Of a stretch of 64,000 nucleotides of DNA, positions 1-12,559 are shown one piece after another. A program made the position numbers and the translations under genes. The stretch is taken from positions 2,340,001-2,404,000 of the forward strand of contig JANUWF010001217.1 of NCBI GenBank assembly GCA_026120185.1, written 5' to 3'. The DNA comes from Voacanga thouarsii. Lineage: Eukaryota > Streptophyta > Magnoliopsida > Gentianales > Apocynaceae. How positions within the stretch are numbered: position 1 is the stretch's first letter; every line of letters starts with the position of its first letter. The notes under the pieces are model-generated. The model did no database searches, was not told where the DNA came from, and was given only the letters and a program-made list of their open reading frames with translations.

Positions 1-430
1 AAGTTCATACGCGCTTGTATACAGATCAAGATAATTTAATGATATTGTTCAATCAAGATCTTTCTTGTACTATTTCTGTTCTCCCCTAATTTAGGGAATA
101 ATGATAAGAGAAAAGAAAAAGAAATATAAGAAAATGATAACAAGAGAATAATGATTACACAAGAGAATAAGAAAAGAAATGTAAGAAAATAATGATAAGT
201 AGAAAATGCCGAGAAATCTATTAAAAATATCCCTTTTTGTTTTTTCTCACTCTTCCCGGTACCATCTTTTCCCCTTCCTCCTTGTCTTTTCTTCTCCTCC
301 GTCCCTTCACCTATCATCTACCTCTTCTACTTCCTCATACAGATATGTGTGTGTGTGTGTGTATCGATATATATCTCAGTCATCAGTTATTAGTAAATAT
401 AAAAAAACAAAAACCACAAAGCAGATCTGG
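1..430. other. Upstream flank of the RKD pseudogene
   Basis: AT-rich DNA with many AG and CT runs and a short GT microsatellite at about 345-362. Open frames here are made of low-complexity sequence and resemble no protein family I know. It probably held the promoter and 5' untranslated region of the RKD gene that follows, but I could not place a start codon or a convincing first exon. Confidence 0.3.
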
Positions 431-1687
431 AGACTCGTAATTCATTTGAGACATGGTCAAATTTTGACTTGGTTTCTAACGCAGCAGATTTTGATGTATT
501 TTCTTTTCCAAGCCAACCGCTTCCTCCTAATTCTAACGCAGAAGATTTTGATATGTTTTCCTTTCCAAGCCAACCGCTTCCTCCTAATTTCAGGTGAGAT
601 ACCTTTGAGAGTTTCCATTTTTTTTTTTTTTAGTGTGCTTGATAATAAAATTAAACTTTCTTTTGGTTTGTTTTTTATGTAAATCAGTTAACATACTGCT
701 TTGGACCAATTTGATCTGCTTATGCAAAAGACTGCTTTTGATGCTATTCCTCTTGATGCTATTCCTCTGAATGAGGATATGCTTGTGCATGATCCTTTCT
801 ACTCTCTAATAGATTTTGAACAAAGCCATAATATGATTTCAGGTTATCATATATTCAAACATGAATTTTGAATGGTATTATCTTTACTGATATTATTTTC
901 TTTTCTAGGAAAAATAATAAGTGGTCTTGACAACGAATTCGGAGTGAGCAATCATTACATGCATCTTGCATTTAATCTCGAAAGTTAAGATATTATTACA
1001 GACAAAATTTCTGGGGAGAAGAAGATGATTAGGAGGTAGAGAAAGGAGAAGGGCAATAGCGCCAAGACACTATCAAGAGAAACCATTTCGCAGTATTTTT
1101 ACCTGCCAATCAAAAGTGCGGCCAAAGAATTGAATATTAGCTTAACCCGTCTCAAGAACAGATGTAGGGAGTTGGAAATTCGTCGATGGCCTCACAGGAA
1201 GTTGGTGAGCTTGGAGACCATAATCAAGAATGTTCAGATTCTCTCTCATACACACTTATAAACTTACGTCACAGATTTGTAAGTTATGAAAAGTAAATAA
1301 TGACCAGAATAAATATATCTCCATCGATATTTACAGGTGATGCAAAATGAAGAAGAAGGAGGACATATGGCTGAGAAGAAGTTAAAAGAAGCCATTGAGA
1401 TACTGGAATGTGAAAATAAGTTGGTAGAAGAAAGTCCTGATACGCAGTTGGAGGACCAAACACAGAAATTGAGACACGCATGCTTCAAGGCCAAATATAA
1501 TAAGAAACTTAAGGGGATGAGAAAATCTCAAGACTCATTACGCAGTAACTTCATGGCTAATTCTGCTACTAGTCTATATGCTGTCTCAAAGGGGAAGGAA
1601 AATGAGGAGGATGCCGAAGAAGAGGAACTGAAGTCCATAATTGCTAATTGTTTGTCTTCCTCTAATGTAAACATGGAAACAGAATAA
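430..1687 (+). pseudogene. RKD: RKD-type RWP-RK transcription factor, broken copy
   Basis: RKD proteins are plant nuclear DNA-binding factors active in egg cells and early embryogenesis. About 1046-1230 encodes nearly the whole RWP-RK domain: it starts LSRETISQYF, continues LPIKSAAKELNIS and ends in the diagnostic RRWPHRK followed by LVSLETIIKN. The next exon (about 1337-1686) carries the family's C-terminal piece (ESPDTQLEDQTQKLRHACFK) and an acidic tail. Upstream exons at about 440-596 and 706-839 encode an acidic, aromatic N-terminus (DFDVFSFPSQPLPPN). In the frame of the domain there is a TAA at 986-988 and a TAG at 1037-1039, and the best join of the first two exons also gives a stop. 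No start codon is evident. I read it as a decayed gene; unrecognised splicing that skips the stops is the alternative. Confidence 0.8.
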
Positions 1688-1689
1688 CT

Positions 1690-2570
1690 ACAAACATTCA
1701 CCCGAGATTTATCAGCTTTATTGAAAAAGAGCAACTACAAGCATGCATCCTCAAGTTCACGTGAACACCAATGGGATGAATGAAGGAAATAAAAGTGACT
1801 TATGATTATTTTTTTTTAACTGTTAGTAGTAATGTAGTATATTGACATCCGAATGTAATATCTCAACAATTTGATGCGTATTATTACTGAAAATATCTTT
1901 TTATTATTGGACATATCTTTTTCCCTTATTATCTTTTCTGTTCCACTTTAGGTGGTCAATATTTCTCTGTGATAAGGGAAATATCGAGTGTGTTCATGAC
2001 CATAACCACGGTCATTGCCACAACTACGATTATAATGATTATAACGATGGCTTTTGCTAGAGCTAACAGCATTCACTTTTGGGAGTGCTATTGAGCCAAT
2101 TCATCTGGCTTTATGATTTCTCAATAATAACTCATGTTAAATCTGTCAACTTTAGATACCATTTTTTCTCGATATTGTTACTGCAGGACAATATTCGAGG
2201 TGTGAAAAATGGAGAATGTCTTCTCCAAGATATTTTCATCAGTAACTTTTTCTCTGCATAATTTTAACTGAGATATAATTTTATACATCGCGGAATTCAC
2301 GATTTTAAAATCTTGCAACTTCAAGTGCAATCATTCATACCGTGCAATTGGTAGTACGACCATTTTCAGGTGGTCAAATCTTTCTTTTCAGCATTTAGAT
2401 GTATTTCTGTATTGAGAACCCATAACATATAATTTTTTTTTCCAGAAATATCAAGGATTACAAATTTGAGTTTAGCAAGGGTAACTATAGAGATTAATAA
2501 ATGCGTACATGTCTTCTGGCTTTAATAACGTAGAGACTCGTGCTGATGACGTATTATAAAATTTGGGTAG
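1690..2570. other. Intergenic DNA after the RKD pseudogene
   Basis: The first part is probably the 3' untranslated region of the RKD copy. The rest is AT-rich with only short, featureless open frames. I see no RNA gene, repeat pair or conserved protein in it. Confidence 0.4.
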
Positions 2571-2928
2571 TGTTAGAATAAAATCTACACACTACACACT
2601 AATAAAACTCTAACTATTCTTTACACAAAAATTTGTTCAAACTTCTCCTTTTCTTTTCTCTCACAATTTTCTCTAATCTTTCTTTCACTAATCTTTCTTT
2701 CACAAAATAATGGTGTATTATAAACTTAGAGAATAACTCTATTTATAGAGCTGTAATTAGTGGAATACATCATGGCATACATCATCTTCCACTAATCTTA
2801 ATTAATGGTGTCTCCATTAAATGGTAGACATCCATAAAAATCTTCTCTAATAATTCACATAAATCAATAATTAGTAGAGGCATCCACTAATTAATGGAGC
2901 TTCCAATAATTTTAAAATATTCATAACA
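2571..2928 (-). mobile_element. Probable solo LTR, reverse orientation
   Basis: The segment runs from TGTTAGAAT to ATTCATAACA, so its ends are near-inverted and have the TG...CA form of LTRs. Read on the minus strand it has a TATA-like CTATAAATAG followed by a purine-rich leader, as expected for a Copia-type LTR of about 358 bp. It abuts the left edge of the duplicated RDR segment. The bases on either side (GGTAG and ATAAT) do not form a target duplication, which lowers confidence. Confidence 0.5.
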
Positions 2929-4577
2929 ATAATGCATTTTTAATTGAAATGCTAAAAAATGTTTTTAATTAATTAAATTATTATAGTGTCACTAATAAGT
3001 ATAATATTTATAAAATTTACTTTTTATATATTTTATTTAAAATTAAAATAAATATTTAACTACTAAAAATATTATAAATTGACCTAAAATATGTGGTAAA
3101 ATTAACAATGGTGTATGGTTGTAATTGGGAAGCCAATCCAAACAAAAATTTAAATTTAAAATAATATTAACTTAACTAATTTTTAATTTTTAAATCTATT
3201 ATATATTCACAACATATTATATTTTCTCCATTAAACTTTATTTTGATACACTTCTAATAAATTTTTATTACGTATAACAATTTATCCACTTACGGATAAA
3301 ATTTGAAAAAGAAGGTGAGAAGTGCCATAACCAACAGGACAACCCCAACTTCACTTTCTCTCTCCTTCCAACTTCACCAATTGGCAAAATTACCGTCACT
3401 GCAATTTCAAAGAATTAGCGGGAAGCCTCAGAGAGGCATATTATTTATTTATACGCTCATCATTCATCACTCCCTCACAATGAAATTCAATCCCAGCCTC
3501 ACTCCCAGAACTTGCTGTCTTCCGAACTGCCACAGAACCAACCCCAAATTTGAAGTTCAGTTTGCCACAAGCAGCAGAATAACTGAAAATGGTTGATCCG
3601 GTGATTCTCCCGCAGTCGGTAGAGGAGATCATCAAGAAAATTTGCAGGGATAAGCACCGAGACCTACCAGACACATGCACGACAAAGGCTTGCGGCAGCG
3701 GGTGAAGGAGTTGCCGCTCAAGTTCTTGAAAGAATATACAACCAACAGACGAAGATAAGAGATCTCAGCCGCCTCATTGTTTGGTTGATTGATAATCCTC
3801 AAAGTCCGTTACGACTCGCTGCTTAACAGAGTTCTCAGAGTCCCCCTCGTTCAGCTTCTGAGTCCATCTAACAGTTCATGTCCTTTGAGAGGCACTTTGC
3901 CTTCATCATCCTCTGATTACCCTCGTGCCGCTGCTGTAAAGATCAACAACTATTTCTCTAGAAATTTCTAGCCTTCCCTTGGTTTTTCTTATATCCTTGA
4001 AAACTTCTAGAATCCTTTAGGAGAAGCTTGATTTATCTTCTGTCCATGAATCCTATAGAGTGACCTCCACTCCTTCCTGAAACTTCTAAAAGCTTCTCAA
4101 GGAAGATTACTAATTTGTGCTGCCTTGTAAACCGACATTGTAGGTCGGTGAAGAAGAGCACTGTAAACAAGGGTCAAGTGTGTGCTAAGTAATTGTGTGA
4201 GCAAAGTAGTGTGAGTGTAAAAATTGAGCAGAAGTGAAGTGATCGTGTGTAGTGCTAGAGAAGTTAGCAAAAGTCGATAGTGGTGAGTATTGTCAAGTGT
4301 GTTTGGGAGCAAAGTGTATTGTTTGAGGATTTTATATAAAAATCTTGTTTCTTTGCTCCCAATTCTCAACAGCTGCTACTTCTTCCCAAATTAATGCCAT
4401 GTTTCTCTTTTTCCTGTTTTTGTGATGCTTAATGTTGATCTCGACAGCTCCTTTTCGCACTACACTTTGGTTAAATTGGAATTTGTTATCTATAGAACAA
4501 ACTAAAAATGTTTTCTTTGCCCACGGAATATCAAAATGGCCATTCATAAATGCCATGAAAGCTATGTCCATTAATAA
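2929..4577 (+). pseudogene. Truncated duplicate of the RDR promoter and first exons
   Basis: This stretch is colinear with 27560-28590, the upstream region, first exon, first intron and second-exon start of the RDR gene. The equivalent ATG is at 3589, giving MVDPVILPQSVEEIIKKICR against MADPVILPQRAEEIIMKICR in the intact gene. The reading frame is lost by a net 2-bp deletion near 3672-3690, and a CAA codon has become TAA at 3824-3826. A solo LTR splits it at 3935-4371. Similarity stops at about 4570-4577, exactly where the golgin pseudogene begins, so the remaining RDR exons are absent. An in-frame TAA just upstream of the ATG in this copy supports choosing the MADPV start in the intact gene. 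Confidence 0.88.
3935..4371. mobile_element. Solo LTR with 5-bp target duplication
   Basis: The 437-bp insert starts TGTAAAGATC and ends TTCTCAACA and is flanked on both sides by GCTGC (3930-3934 and 4372-4376). The undisturbed sequence at the same place in the intact RDR copy (near 28390) lacks it. TG...CA ends, a 5-bp duplication and no coding capacity identify a solo LTR left by recombination between the two LTRs of an element. A TATA-like stretch (TTTATATAAAA) lies near its right end. Confidence 0.9.
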
Positions 4578-6623
4578 ATGCCTTATTGGCTCAAAGCTGC
4601 TGAAGGTACGATTTTTATTGATACTGATTTCGAGTTATGCTTTAAACTCGATTGGATTTGTCTGCGGCAAATGTATGCATATTGCTAGTGTATGGGATTT
4701 GAGCAACATTGGCACCCGTTCGGCCTGAGGCTGTTTTTCCTGAAATTTAGGTTTATCTGTAACTTTGCTCATTTTATTTTACAAGAGGAGTTGCTCCAAA
4801 TTTATTACATCTTTGGGCTTGTTTATGTTGCGGAGAGGTCTGGGATGTGGATATTATGTGCTTCAAATAAATGTGTTTGGTTTGTCTTCCATTTGTTAAA
4901 AATATCTATGCTTGGGTCCTGCAAACTGCACGTCATATACTCATTGTATTGGTCTCATGTGAAGTTATTCAAATTTCATAAAAAAGTGAATATTCTATGA
5001 TCTTCTTTCACCAGATCTATTTGATGTGGTAGATCGTAGGGCAAAGCTTGTCGCCGGTGAGAAGTCAGATGAACAGCTCAATTTTCAGACTCCAGGTATA
5101 TGTCTCAAAATTTTGCTTCCTCACAAAGGATCCCATCATTGGGAGCACTTGTTGGACTCTCCAATATTCACTCTTTAATCTAATACTACTGTTTTTGCCA
5201 TATAATGTAGAAGAATTTTGTGGATCATGTTGATATATTTTCCCAGTATAAGCTGCTTTTGTTTATTTATTTATTTTTTGGTGGGTAAGTTGTTTACTTG
5301 GCTTGATTATTAAAAATAAACTGTTCATGTTCAACCTGTTTTTCTCTCTTCCTGTCTCCAAAATGAAGCTTCTAATAGACGTGAATCTCAAGCAAAGAGA
5401 ACATCAGAAGTAAGGGTATGTGCTGCCCAACTTTCTGAGGATACTACTTAGAAATAGGGGAAAATTATACTTTGTTATCCAAATTTATAACGAGTTCTCA
5501 CTTGCCATCCCAGCTTCATATGTTCTTGAATTGTTTTTTAAACTTTCAAAATAAGTTCAATTTGCCATTAAGTTGAATGGTCATTGCTTCAATATATGGC
5601 CATTTTCCGTTAAATTTGGCCACTTGCCAATAAAGTTTTAGCAGTTGATGGTCAAATTTGACAAAAATGTCAAATTGAATAAATTTGAAAGTTCATTTAT
5701 CGACTAGAGAAAAGTTGAAATTTAGATAGCAATGTGTAAAAGCCTTGCAATTTGGGATGGAAAAGTGAATCTTTCTGCAGAATAGCAGTGATTTTTTTTT
5801 TTTTTTTGGGGAACAAATTTCTTAAAATAATGATATTTACAGCCCGGAAAGAAACTCTCCTCCGATGAAAGTCCAGTAACTGTTGATATCGAAAAGGAGA
5901 AAGCAAGCTTAGAAAAACCCAAATCAGAAGCAATTGTTGAGAAGGATACATCCATACCAGTGGGTGATAGCAATGGGAATGGTTCACAGTGTTAGTGACA
6001 AATCTGACAACATACTACTGATGGTGATAGTTCCATTGCAGAGGCTTCTTCACCTGGAATGATCCCTCATGAGGAGGTGGGGAATGACACTGATCATATA
6101 GAAGCAGCAACATCAAGACAAGCAGAAGCTACGGCTTCAGAGTCACATGAGGAAAAAACCCTGTCAGCTCTTCAGATGCTCATGGGGTGCTTCCATTGCT
6201 TGCAACAAAAGACGTTGATGATGCCCTCTGTTATCCTCCTGCTGAATCCAATCAAAGTACGCTGTTGGGAGATACAAAATCTCCTAACCTATTCAGCATG
6301 AAAGAACTCCAGTTTCAAGTGTTGATGGTAGTGCTGATAACCAGTTGAAGGATGCTGATTTAACACTTGAACTGGTTCCAGATAAGAAAAAAGATCCAGA
6401 AAACTTAGAAACTCAACTGGGTTCAGATCAGAAAAAGGATCCAGAATGCAGTCCTGGTGTTTCTGCCGTGAAAGTACAAGAGCAACTTGATGAGTTATGG
6501 AATCTGAGTAAATTTCTTTTCTTTAGGACTTAATTTTTTTAGTTCCTTGTTGTATAAGGTCTTGATTATCTAAGTTTCTTTATTCCACAGTCAGAAGGAC
6601 TGCTGAAAAGTGCAGTTTCTACT

Positions 6624-6756
6624 TGTTAAGATTTATATCTTTGTTAGGGTCTTATTGAGAGTATAGATAATTCTAGGAACTTGTATCCAAAGTTGTAAAG
6701 GCTGTATATAAGCCTAAATCGTTATCGAATAAATTAAGTTTTACTCGATTAATCAA
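6624..6756. mobile_element. 133-bp insertion with 7-bp direct repeats, inside a golgin exon
   Basis: TTCTACT occurs immediately left (6617-6623) and at 6757-6763. The insert begins TTGTTAAG and ends AATCAA. Removing it with one repeat rejoins a frame that reads SAVST then GPSKEASLAK, matching the family sequence at that spot. It contains a TATA-like TGTATATAAG and an AATAAA. Tiny LTR (TRIM-like) or short MITE are both possible; the ends TTG/CAA do not decide. Confidence 0.7.
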
Positions 6757-9712
6757 TTCTACTGGTCCGTCAAAAGAAGCAAGTTTAGCCAAGGTAACGT
6801 TTTAATATCATCTGCTCTTGTAATTGGTTTAATGGACTTAACTATAATGTCATGATAATCTGTTGCAGGGTTTGATTTCATGAATATTTTACAGTCAAGG
6901 GTATTGGTGGCTTTAATTTCATGATTTCATGTCCAAGTCTGCTGATTTTTGGTTCTTTGGTCAATATTAAAAGGGAACAACGGCTAGCCACTGAATCGCA
7001 TGGTAATTCCGTTTTGTAGTCTGGTGGGAAAGTAAGATCTAAAAGTAACAGTTAATAGCTAAAAAAAGGAGAAATTTGTCAAGAATTTTGCCATAGTGAT
7101 TTTAAAATTGATTTTGTTGAGTAAAGAGATGTCATTTTTCTGATAACAAAGTTCAAAATGTTTAAAGAGTTGAGGAAATAGTTGAATTCTTCCAAATTGA
7201 AAAGCACCTAAGATGGTAGGCAAAATCCTTATTTATTTATCTTTATTTCAAAATTACGTGCTTTCTGTTAACCATTCTAGTTTTGCGCAATTAATCTCTT
7301 TTAATGAATGATAAAGACACTGTTGGCTACAAGGATTATAGTCTATACCCCCTCCCCCAAAAAAAAACACAGACACACACACCCTAGTTATATTGTTTGA
7401 AGGGCAAAGTGATTTCTAGGAATTAAGGAACTGAATAAAGCTGGCTGGCTGGCATTGAACGTGTCTAATCAGCAAATACTTTTGTTCACGCTTTGCTTTT
7501 TGAGTCGAAATGTACAAAGACTTTGTTCTTGATAAGTACAATTCAAGGATTCATACTTGCGTGCCTTATGCTTTGTCATTGTTTAGGTTTGTGCTGGCCT
7601 CTCATCTCATATACAAGAATATAAATCTGAAAACGCACAGTTAGAAGAGCTTCTCTTTGCTGAGGTGGGACACAAGACTGTCTTTTAATCAGAGACTCAA
7701 GTTCAAAATTTTCCTTCTCAATTAAGATGTGCTGGTTTACTTGATGCCATTTTCCTATAACAAAGAGAGTTGAGTAAATCATATGAGGATGGCATTAAGC
7801 AGCTTCTAAAAGATCTATCTGTGTCTAAAAGTGAGGTGGCTAAAGTGGAGTCAAACATGGCTGATGCGTTGGCTGAAAAGAATGCTGAAATTGAAGTACT
7901 TGTGACTTCCATGGACTCAATGGCAAAGCTGGCTGCAGTATCTGAAGGAAATCTGGCATCATTGCAGGTTTGTTACAACCATTTGCTCAACAATGCACAA
8001 TTGTCCCGTCCTGCAATTTTGTCTTCTAATCCACTACCTTGTGACCTCTACCAAATTGAATTTCAAATACCAGCTTTTGAGTATTTTGCATATATTTCAA
8101 CCATTTGCCTTAGTTGTTGCAGAGCTTTCCCCTGAGGAAGTACAATATTCATACTTCTGTGACTGAAGTTTTCAGTCTGTCTTATTTGACAAGCTTCTTG
8201 ATTTTATTTTTCCTCTTTGTTTAATTTTTGGGGTGTGTTGTGTAGGGAGTACGGTTAATCATTGGAATGCACTAATGGGGCCAAGATAGAAAGTGGAATA
8301 TGTTCTTTTCCTTTGGTCCTTTTGCAAAAAGAGGAGAAAGTGAAGCTGTATGAGAAAAAAAATCGAATACTTTCCCTGTACCCTTCATATACACTACACA
8401 CTGGATAATGTGTGTCAAAGAGTAATTGGTCATGACAACATGCATGCAAGTGCTAACCGAGACAAGTTCTTAACTTCTAGGCATCCTTGATATTCTGCTA
8501 CATTATGGATTCCTAAAAGCTCTTAATTTGTGATACAATAAAGTGAAATCCATTGTGTTACTATTTTCGTAGTTGCATGATGCCTATTGGCTACCACTTT
8601 CCAAATGATGTTTTCCTCTTAATATCTGTGCTATGCAATGTAGATTTATTTCATTGGAAACATGGTGAACCCCGAAAGCACTAATTCGTCTAGATAATGA
8701 AATCCACTGCTTACAAATTTAAACAGTTCTTTCTAAATAATGTCCGTCTTATATGTAATTATTGCGTTTCTTCCATCATTTATATAATTATTGCTTTCCT
8801 TCTATTGTAGATTGAGTCGTATATTTCATTTGAACAAAGGAAAATGTACCATGAGTTCCTTGTCCTCATGGCTAGTGAAATAGATTCTAAATGTTGTTTG
8901 ATTGGCCCATATGAAGTTGTCTTATAATTTGTGATGACGTTCATTACTTCAGGCTAACGTGGAATCTATAATGAGAAATAGAGAGTTAACAGAGACAAGG
9001 ATGATGCAAGTAAGTAAAACTAGTTTTCTAGTCTAGTTTAACTTGATCTCAAGCGTATGTCCTCGGTGCAGGTTTCTATGTTTGATAGTTCTAAATCAAG
9101 CAGTAATTCTACAATCCAGCTTTAGTCTTGAAAATTTTAGCCTAACATGCTCTGTTACTTAGAACTTAGACCATTAGGTATTCGGCCCCTCAAAAGTCCT
9201 TAAATTCATAACTTGTTGAGTTAGGACAGTCAAAACTACTATAAATTCGATAAATCTCCTGTCATATTAGATTCACTGCATTAACACCAAGTCACCTTTG
9301 TGTTTGGCAAGCCTGAACTAGGAATCACTACTTTTCAAAAGCACTTCATAATACTGAAAATAAGAAAACTTTGCATGGAGAATATGGTTGGCTACCACAT
9401 CTGCTTGTTCCATAGCCATTTTGTAAGAAGTTGACACACTTCCAACAATATCGATGCAAAGAGAGCATCTGAATGCATAAGATTGTAAGATTGCCCTTGT
9501 TCCAACACTCCTGATGAATGTTCCTTGCTTACAGTTCTTATTGTCCTGTAAACATTTACAGAACGAGCAAACTTAGTATTTCACTACTTCCTCTTTGCTT
9601 GCTGTATTTTATGTTCAAATTTGCTTGATGGAGAGATGCTACTTTTTCCCCTTCCAATTATTTGGAGAGGTGAAAATCTCTTACTGCTACTTGTTTCCGG
9701 CGGGCTAAACAG

Positions 9713-10130
9713 GAGCAAGCTGATGCATATTTATCCAGAGAATTTGTAGAATCGATGGGACTTGCCAACGGAACTCTTCCATGAACTTCTCTGTCGCAAG
9801 ACGACTTCTGTTTTCTTGTTGACGATACAAGTTGCTGTTGGACTTGCAGGATTAGATACCAAATGACTGCCGTGTATCTCAGGAGGTTGACCGTTTTATG
9901 ATGATGATGATGATCTGTATGCTTCTGCCCACAGTTTTCCCTAAACCACAGAGGGACGTTATTTGGCCAGCAGAGCGGGCAATTCCTTTGGCAACTACAC
10001 CTAAGAATTTTCCAAAAATGTATATTACTATGGATCAGCTAACAAGGTTTATAGGCTGGATATGTTGATCTGTTGTGCAGGTGGAGGAACTTCTTTTTCC
10101 TATACATTCTGATTAAGAACATTATCCAAA
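9713..10130 (+). other. Possible orphan last exon and 3' untranslated region
   Basis: After a plausible splice acceptor (AACAG at about 9708-9712) the frame reads EQADAYLSREFVESMGLANG, then TLP and a TGA stop, followed by DNA resembling a 3' untranslated region. It is not the expected next golgin exon. I do not recognise the protein. It lies at the left end of the foreign block that replaces the golgin middle exons, so it may be a captured gene end. Chance is a real alternative. Confidence 0.25.
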
Positions 10131-10319
10131 TAGCAAGTTCTTGCCATAGAGGTGCCTTAGGCATAGACGCAACTAGAATTTTTACTTTTAAGGGGCGAGA
10201 ATTTATAACTTTAACATTAATTTAATTAATATGTAAAATAAACTTATTTTTTATATGTAATTAATATTCAATTTTTAACTCCATATTTAAAAACAATATC
10301 TCTAAAAAAATAAAATAAA

Positions 10320-10490
10320 TATAAAAAAAAACTTACACTTTAGAAAAAGTAGGCATTTTAAACTGTATTCTTTCACTTTTTCTATAATCAAAATTATCTA
10401 TAACTAAATCACTATCAAAACTTCTAGTAATATCTTTATCAATATATGTGAGTAAAGAACTTGTGTGAAAATCATCGTCCATTTTATTCT
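10320..10490 (-). pseudogene. hAT transposase C-terminal fragment
   Basis: On the minus strand from 10482 the frame reads MDDDFHTSSLLTYIDKDITR, then SFDSDLVIDNF and RKSERIQF. This resembles the very C-terminus of zinc-finger MYM/hAT-type transposases, where a LLxYIEKEI helix is followed by a DF-LxxRR segment. Surrounding DNA (about 10180-11390) is extremely AT-rich, with no clear further coding sequence and no resolved element ends. Confidence 0.45.
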
Positions 10491-11584
10491 TTAATATACT
10501 CTTGATAATTTGTTAAGATAACAGATAAATTTCTAAAATTACAAAAAAGATAAAAAAAATATTCTTTTATAAATAAAAGTTCATAATATATTTTACATTA
10601 TCTAATGATCCAAAAAAAAAAATTGAATTCTTAGACTTTAAATTAGAAATAGATCACTAAATAAAAGGATCTTGGTTAAAAAAGTATTTGTACTCATTCA
10701 AATATTGAAAAATAAAGAATAAAAAAAAAGTTAAGTACAATTCTAATTTTATATTTTTACATATAATATGAAATCGATTCAAATTTTAATATGAAGTGTA
10801 AAAAGTATATAATATAATATAATTACTCCTAAAAATTAAGACTTTTTTAATCTCTACTTTAAATAACAAACAATTGATAATGTGAATAAAAAAATATGAA
10901 CAAATTATATTACAAAATCACTCATGTAAACAAGAAAAAATAAAAAATTAATGCTAAAAGAGAGAAAAATAATATGAAAAATAAAATTTAAAAAAACACA
11001 TTAATATACTTATGAGTACCTAACAGTAGTTGGTGTCCTCTTTAATAAAGAATTGACAAAGATAAATTTTAAATTAAAAAATGTAAACTAATACAATAGA
11101 AGAGAAAAAAATGATAATTACTAAAAGTGTAGATAAAAGAAATTCTTGTAAGAGAATGGTAATTATTAAAAGTATAGAAAATATACAATAATCAAATCTT
11201 GAATTTGATATATTTTTTTCCTTATAAAGAAGCTTTTTTTTTTTTTTTAAGAAACCTTTATTGTTAGAATATTTTTTGGAGGAACTAAAAAATATAGGGA
11301 GAAAAAAATGGTAATATAATATAAAAAAACTTTAAAATCTTGGTCCGTCTATGGCCTTAGCCCTTAGATGAGAGGGCAATAAGCTGCAATACAAATTTGT
11401 AATGACGTTCCTTGACTAAAAGTGTATCAGTTCAAGAAGTGTAATGATTTTTCCCATTTGCAAATAACCATTAAAATTTTGTCTCGTAAAATGTGTCAGT
11501 TAAAATTGCAAATATTGTACTAATCACTGTACATCTCTGAGATTGTCCAAATACTTTCATCTTAGATCAGTCAGTTGCTGTCTC

Positions 11585-11602
11585 CCCGCCCCCCCCCCCC
11601 CC
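11585..11602. repeat. Poly-C tract
   Basis: A run of cytosines broken by one G, followed by a short CA repeat. Simple repeat without further structure. Confidence 0.8.
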
Positions 11603-11799
11603 ACACACAGACCTACTTTTAAGGACTTACATGCATTAGAGTCAGAAAAAGAGGAAAGCTTCTTGGAAGACAGAAATTTTCCATTCAACTTATTCCAAAC
11701 CTAAAGAGCAAATCCTATGCATAAAAAGTCTCTGCGAAAGACGTGCTTGGAGTGGTGATTAAGCCCTCTAATTTGAAAAAGGAAAATTAAAGTGAGGCG

Positions 11800-11945
11800 A
11801 TGGTGGGGCTTGCGGCGGAAATAATTGAAGCTGTAGATTTAGTAGGCTTTAAGAATTGTTTCGCCCTCCTCCTCCATGAAAGATTCGTTAGCACTTTTTC
11901 CTACAGTTTAGCTATGAAAGTTGGGCAACATTATACTATATAATC
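11800..11945 (+). repeat. 120-bp repeat, copy 1, with small open frame
   Basis: About 11810-11915 matches 23818-23930 in the same orientation (shared core CTTGCGGCGGAAATAATTGA). Copy 1 has an ATG at about 11799 and a frame starting MVGLAAEIIEAVDLVGFKN of some 48 codons. Copy 2 can be read LLKLAAEIIEALDFVGLKNF but lacks that ATG. I do not recognise the peptide. Several differences between the copies are conservative, so an exon shared by captured gene fragments is possible, as is a plain dispersed repeat. Confidence 0.4.
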
Positions 11946-12559
11946 GGTGCAGGTATCTTCTGGATTTGAACTTACACTTAGTGTAGACTATTTTAACTTG
12001 AGAGACCATAATGAGCAAAACCTTGAATTAGGTCTCTTGATCAAATTTCAACTAGTCACACATAATATTGATCAAATTTTAGTTCAAAACTAGGTAGCAC
12101 TATTAATGGCCATGCACTCTGGTCTTGATTCTCATGAGAGTCTCTAGGGACTGCCTGATCCCATAGCCATGGCCTCATGGCAACTCTCACTTAGGTGAGT
12201 CCTCCAAGGGTATATGTGATCTATACCCCGCAAAAGTATCTGCCTCGATCTCATTCAAGGCTAAACCCTTCATTAACATCACACTTTAAAGCATCTCATC
12301 TTGAAATGGGAAGAAGGTGTATCATACAAACTCCAGCTTTTATGTGCTAAAACGAAGTCATATAATGCTGGTTGTTCTTATCTATAGAAGCTTTTTTGTG
12401 GGATGTCAACTCACAAAGGTTAGGTTACTCCTAAAGATGGCTCCCTTATGAGCTTAAACGTATCCTCCTCGATAATTCATATATACTTTTTTGGACAAGG
12501 CTTTAGTCAAATTATCCACCAATTTTTTCTCCGACTCCACAAAGTTTTGAGCCATGATA

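Noticed and set aside
345..362. GT run considered as a regulatory repeat
   Set aside because: Short simple repeat without further evidence.
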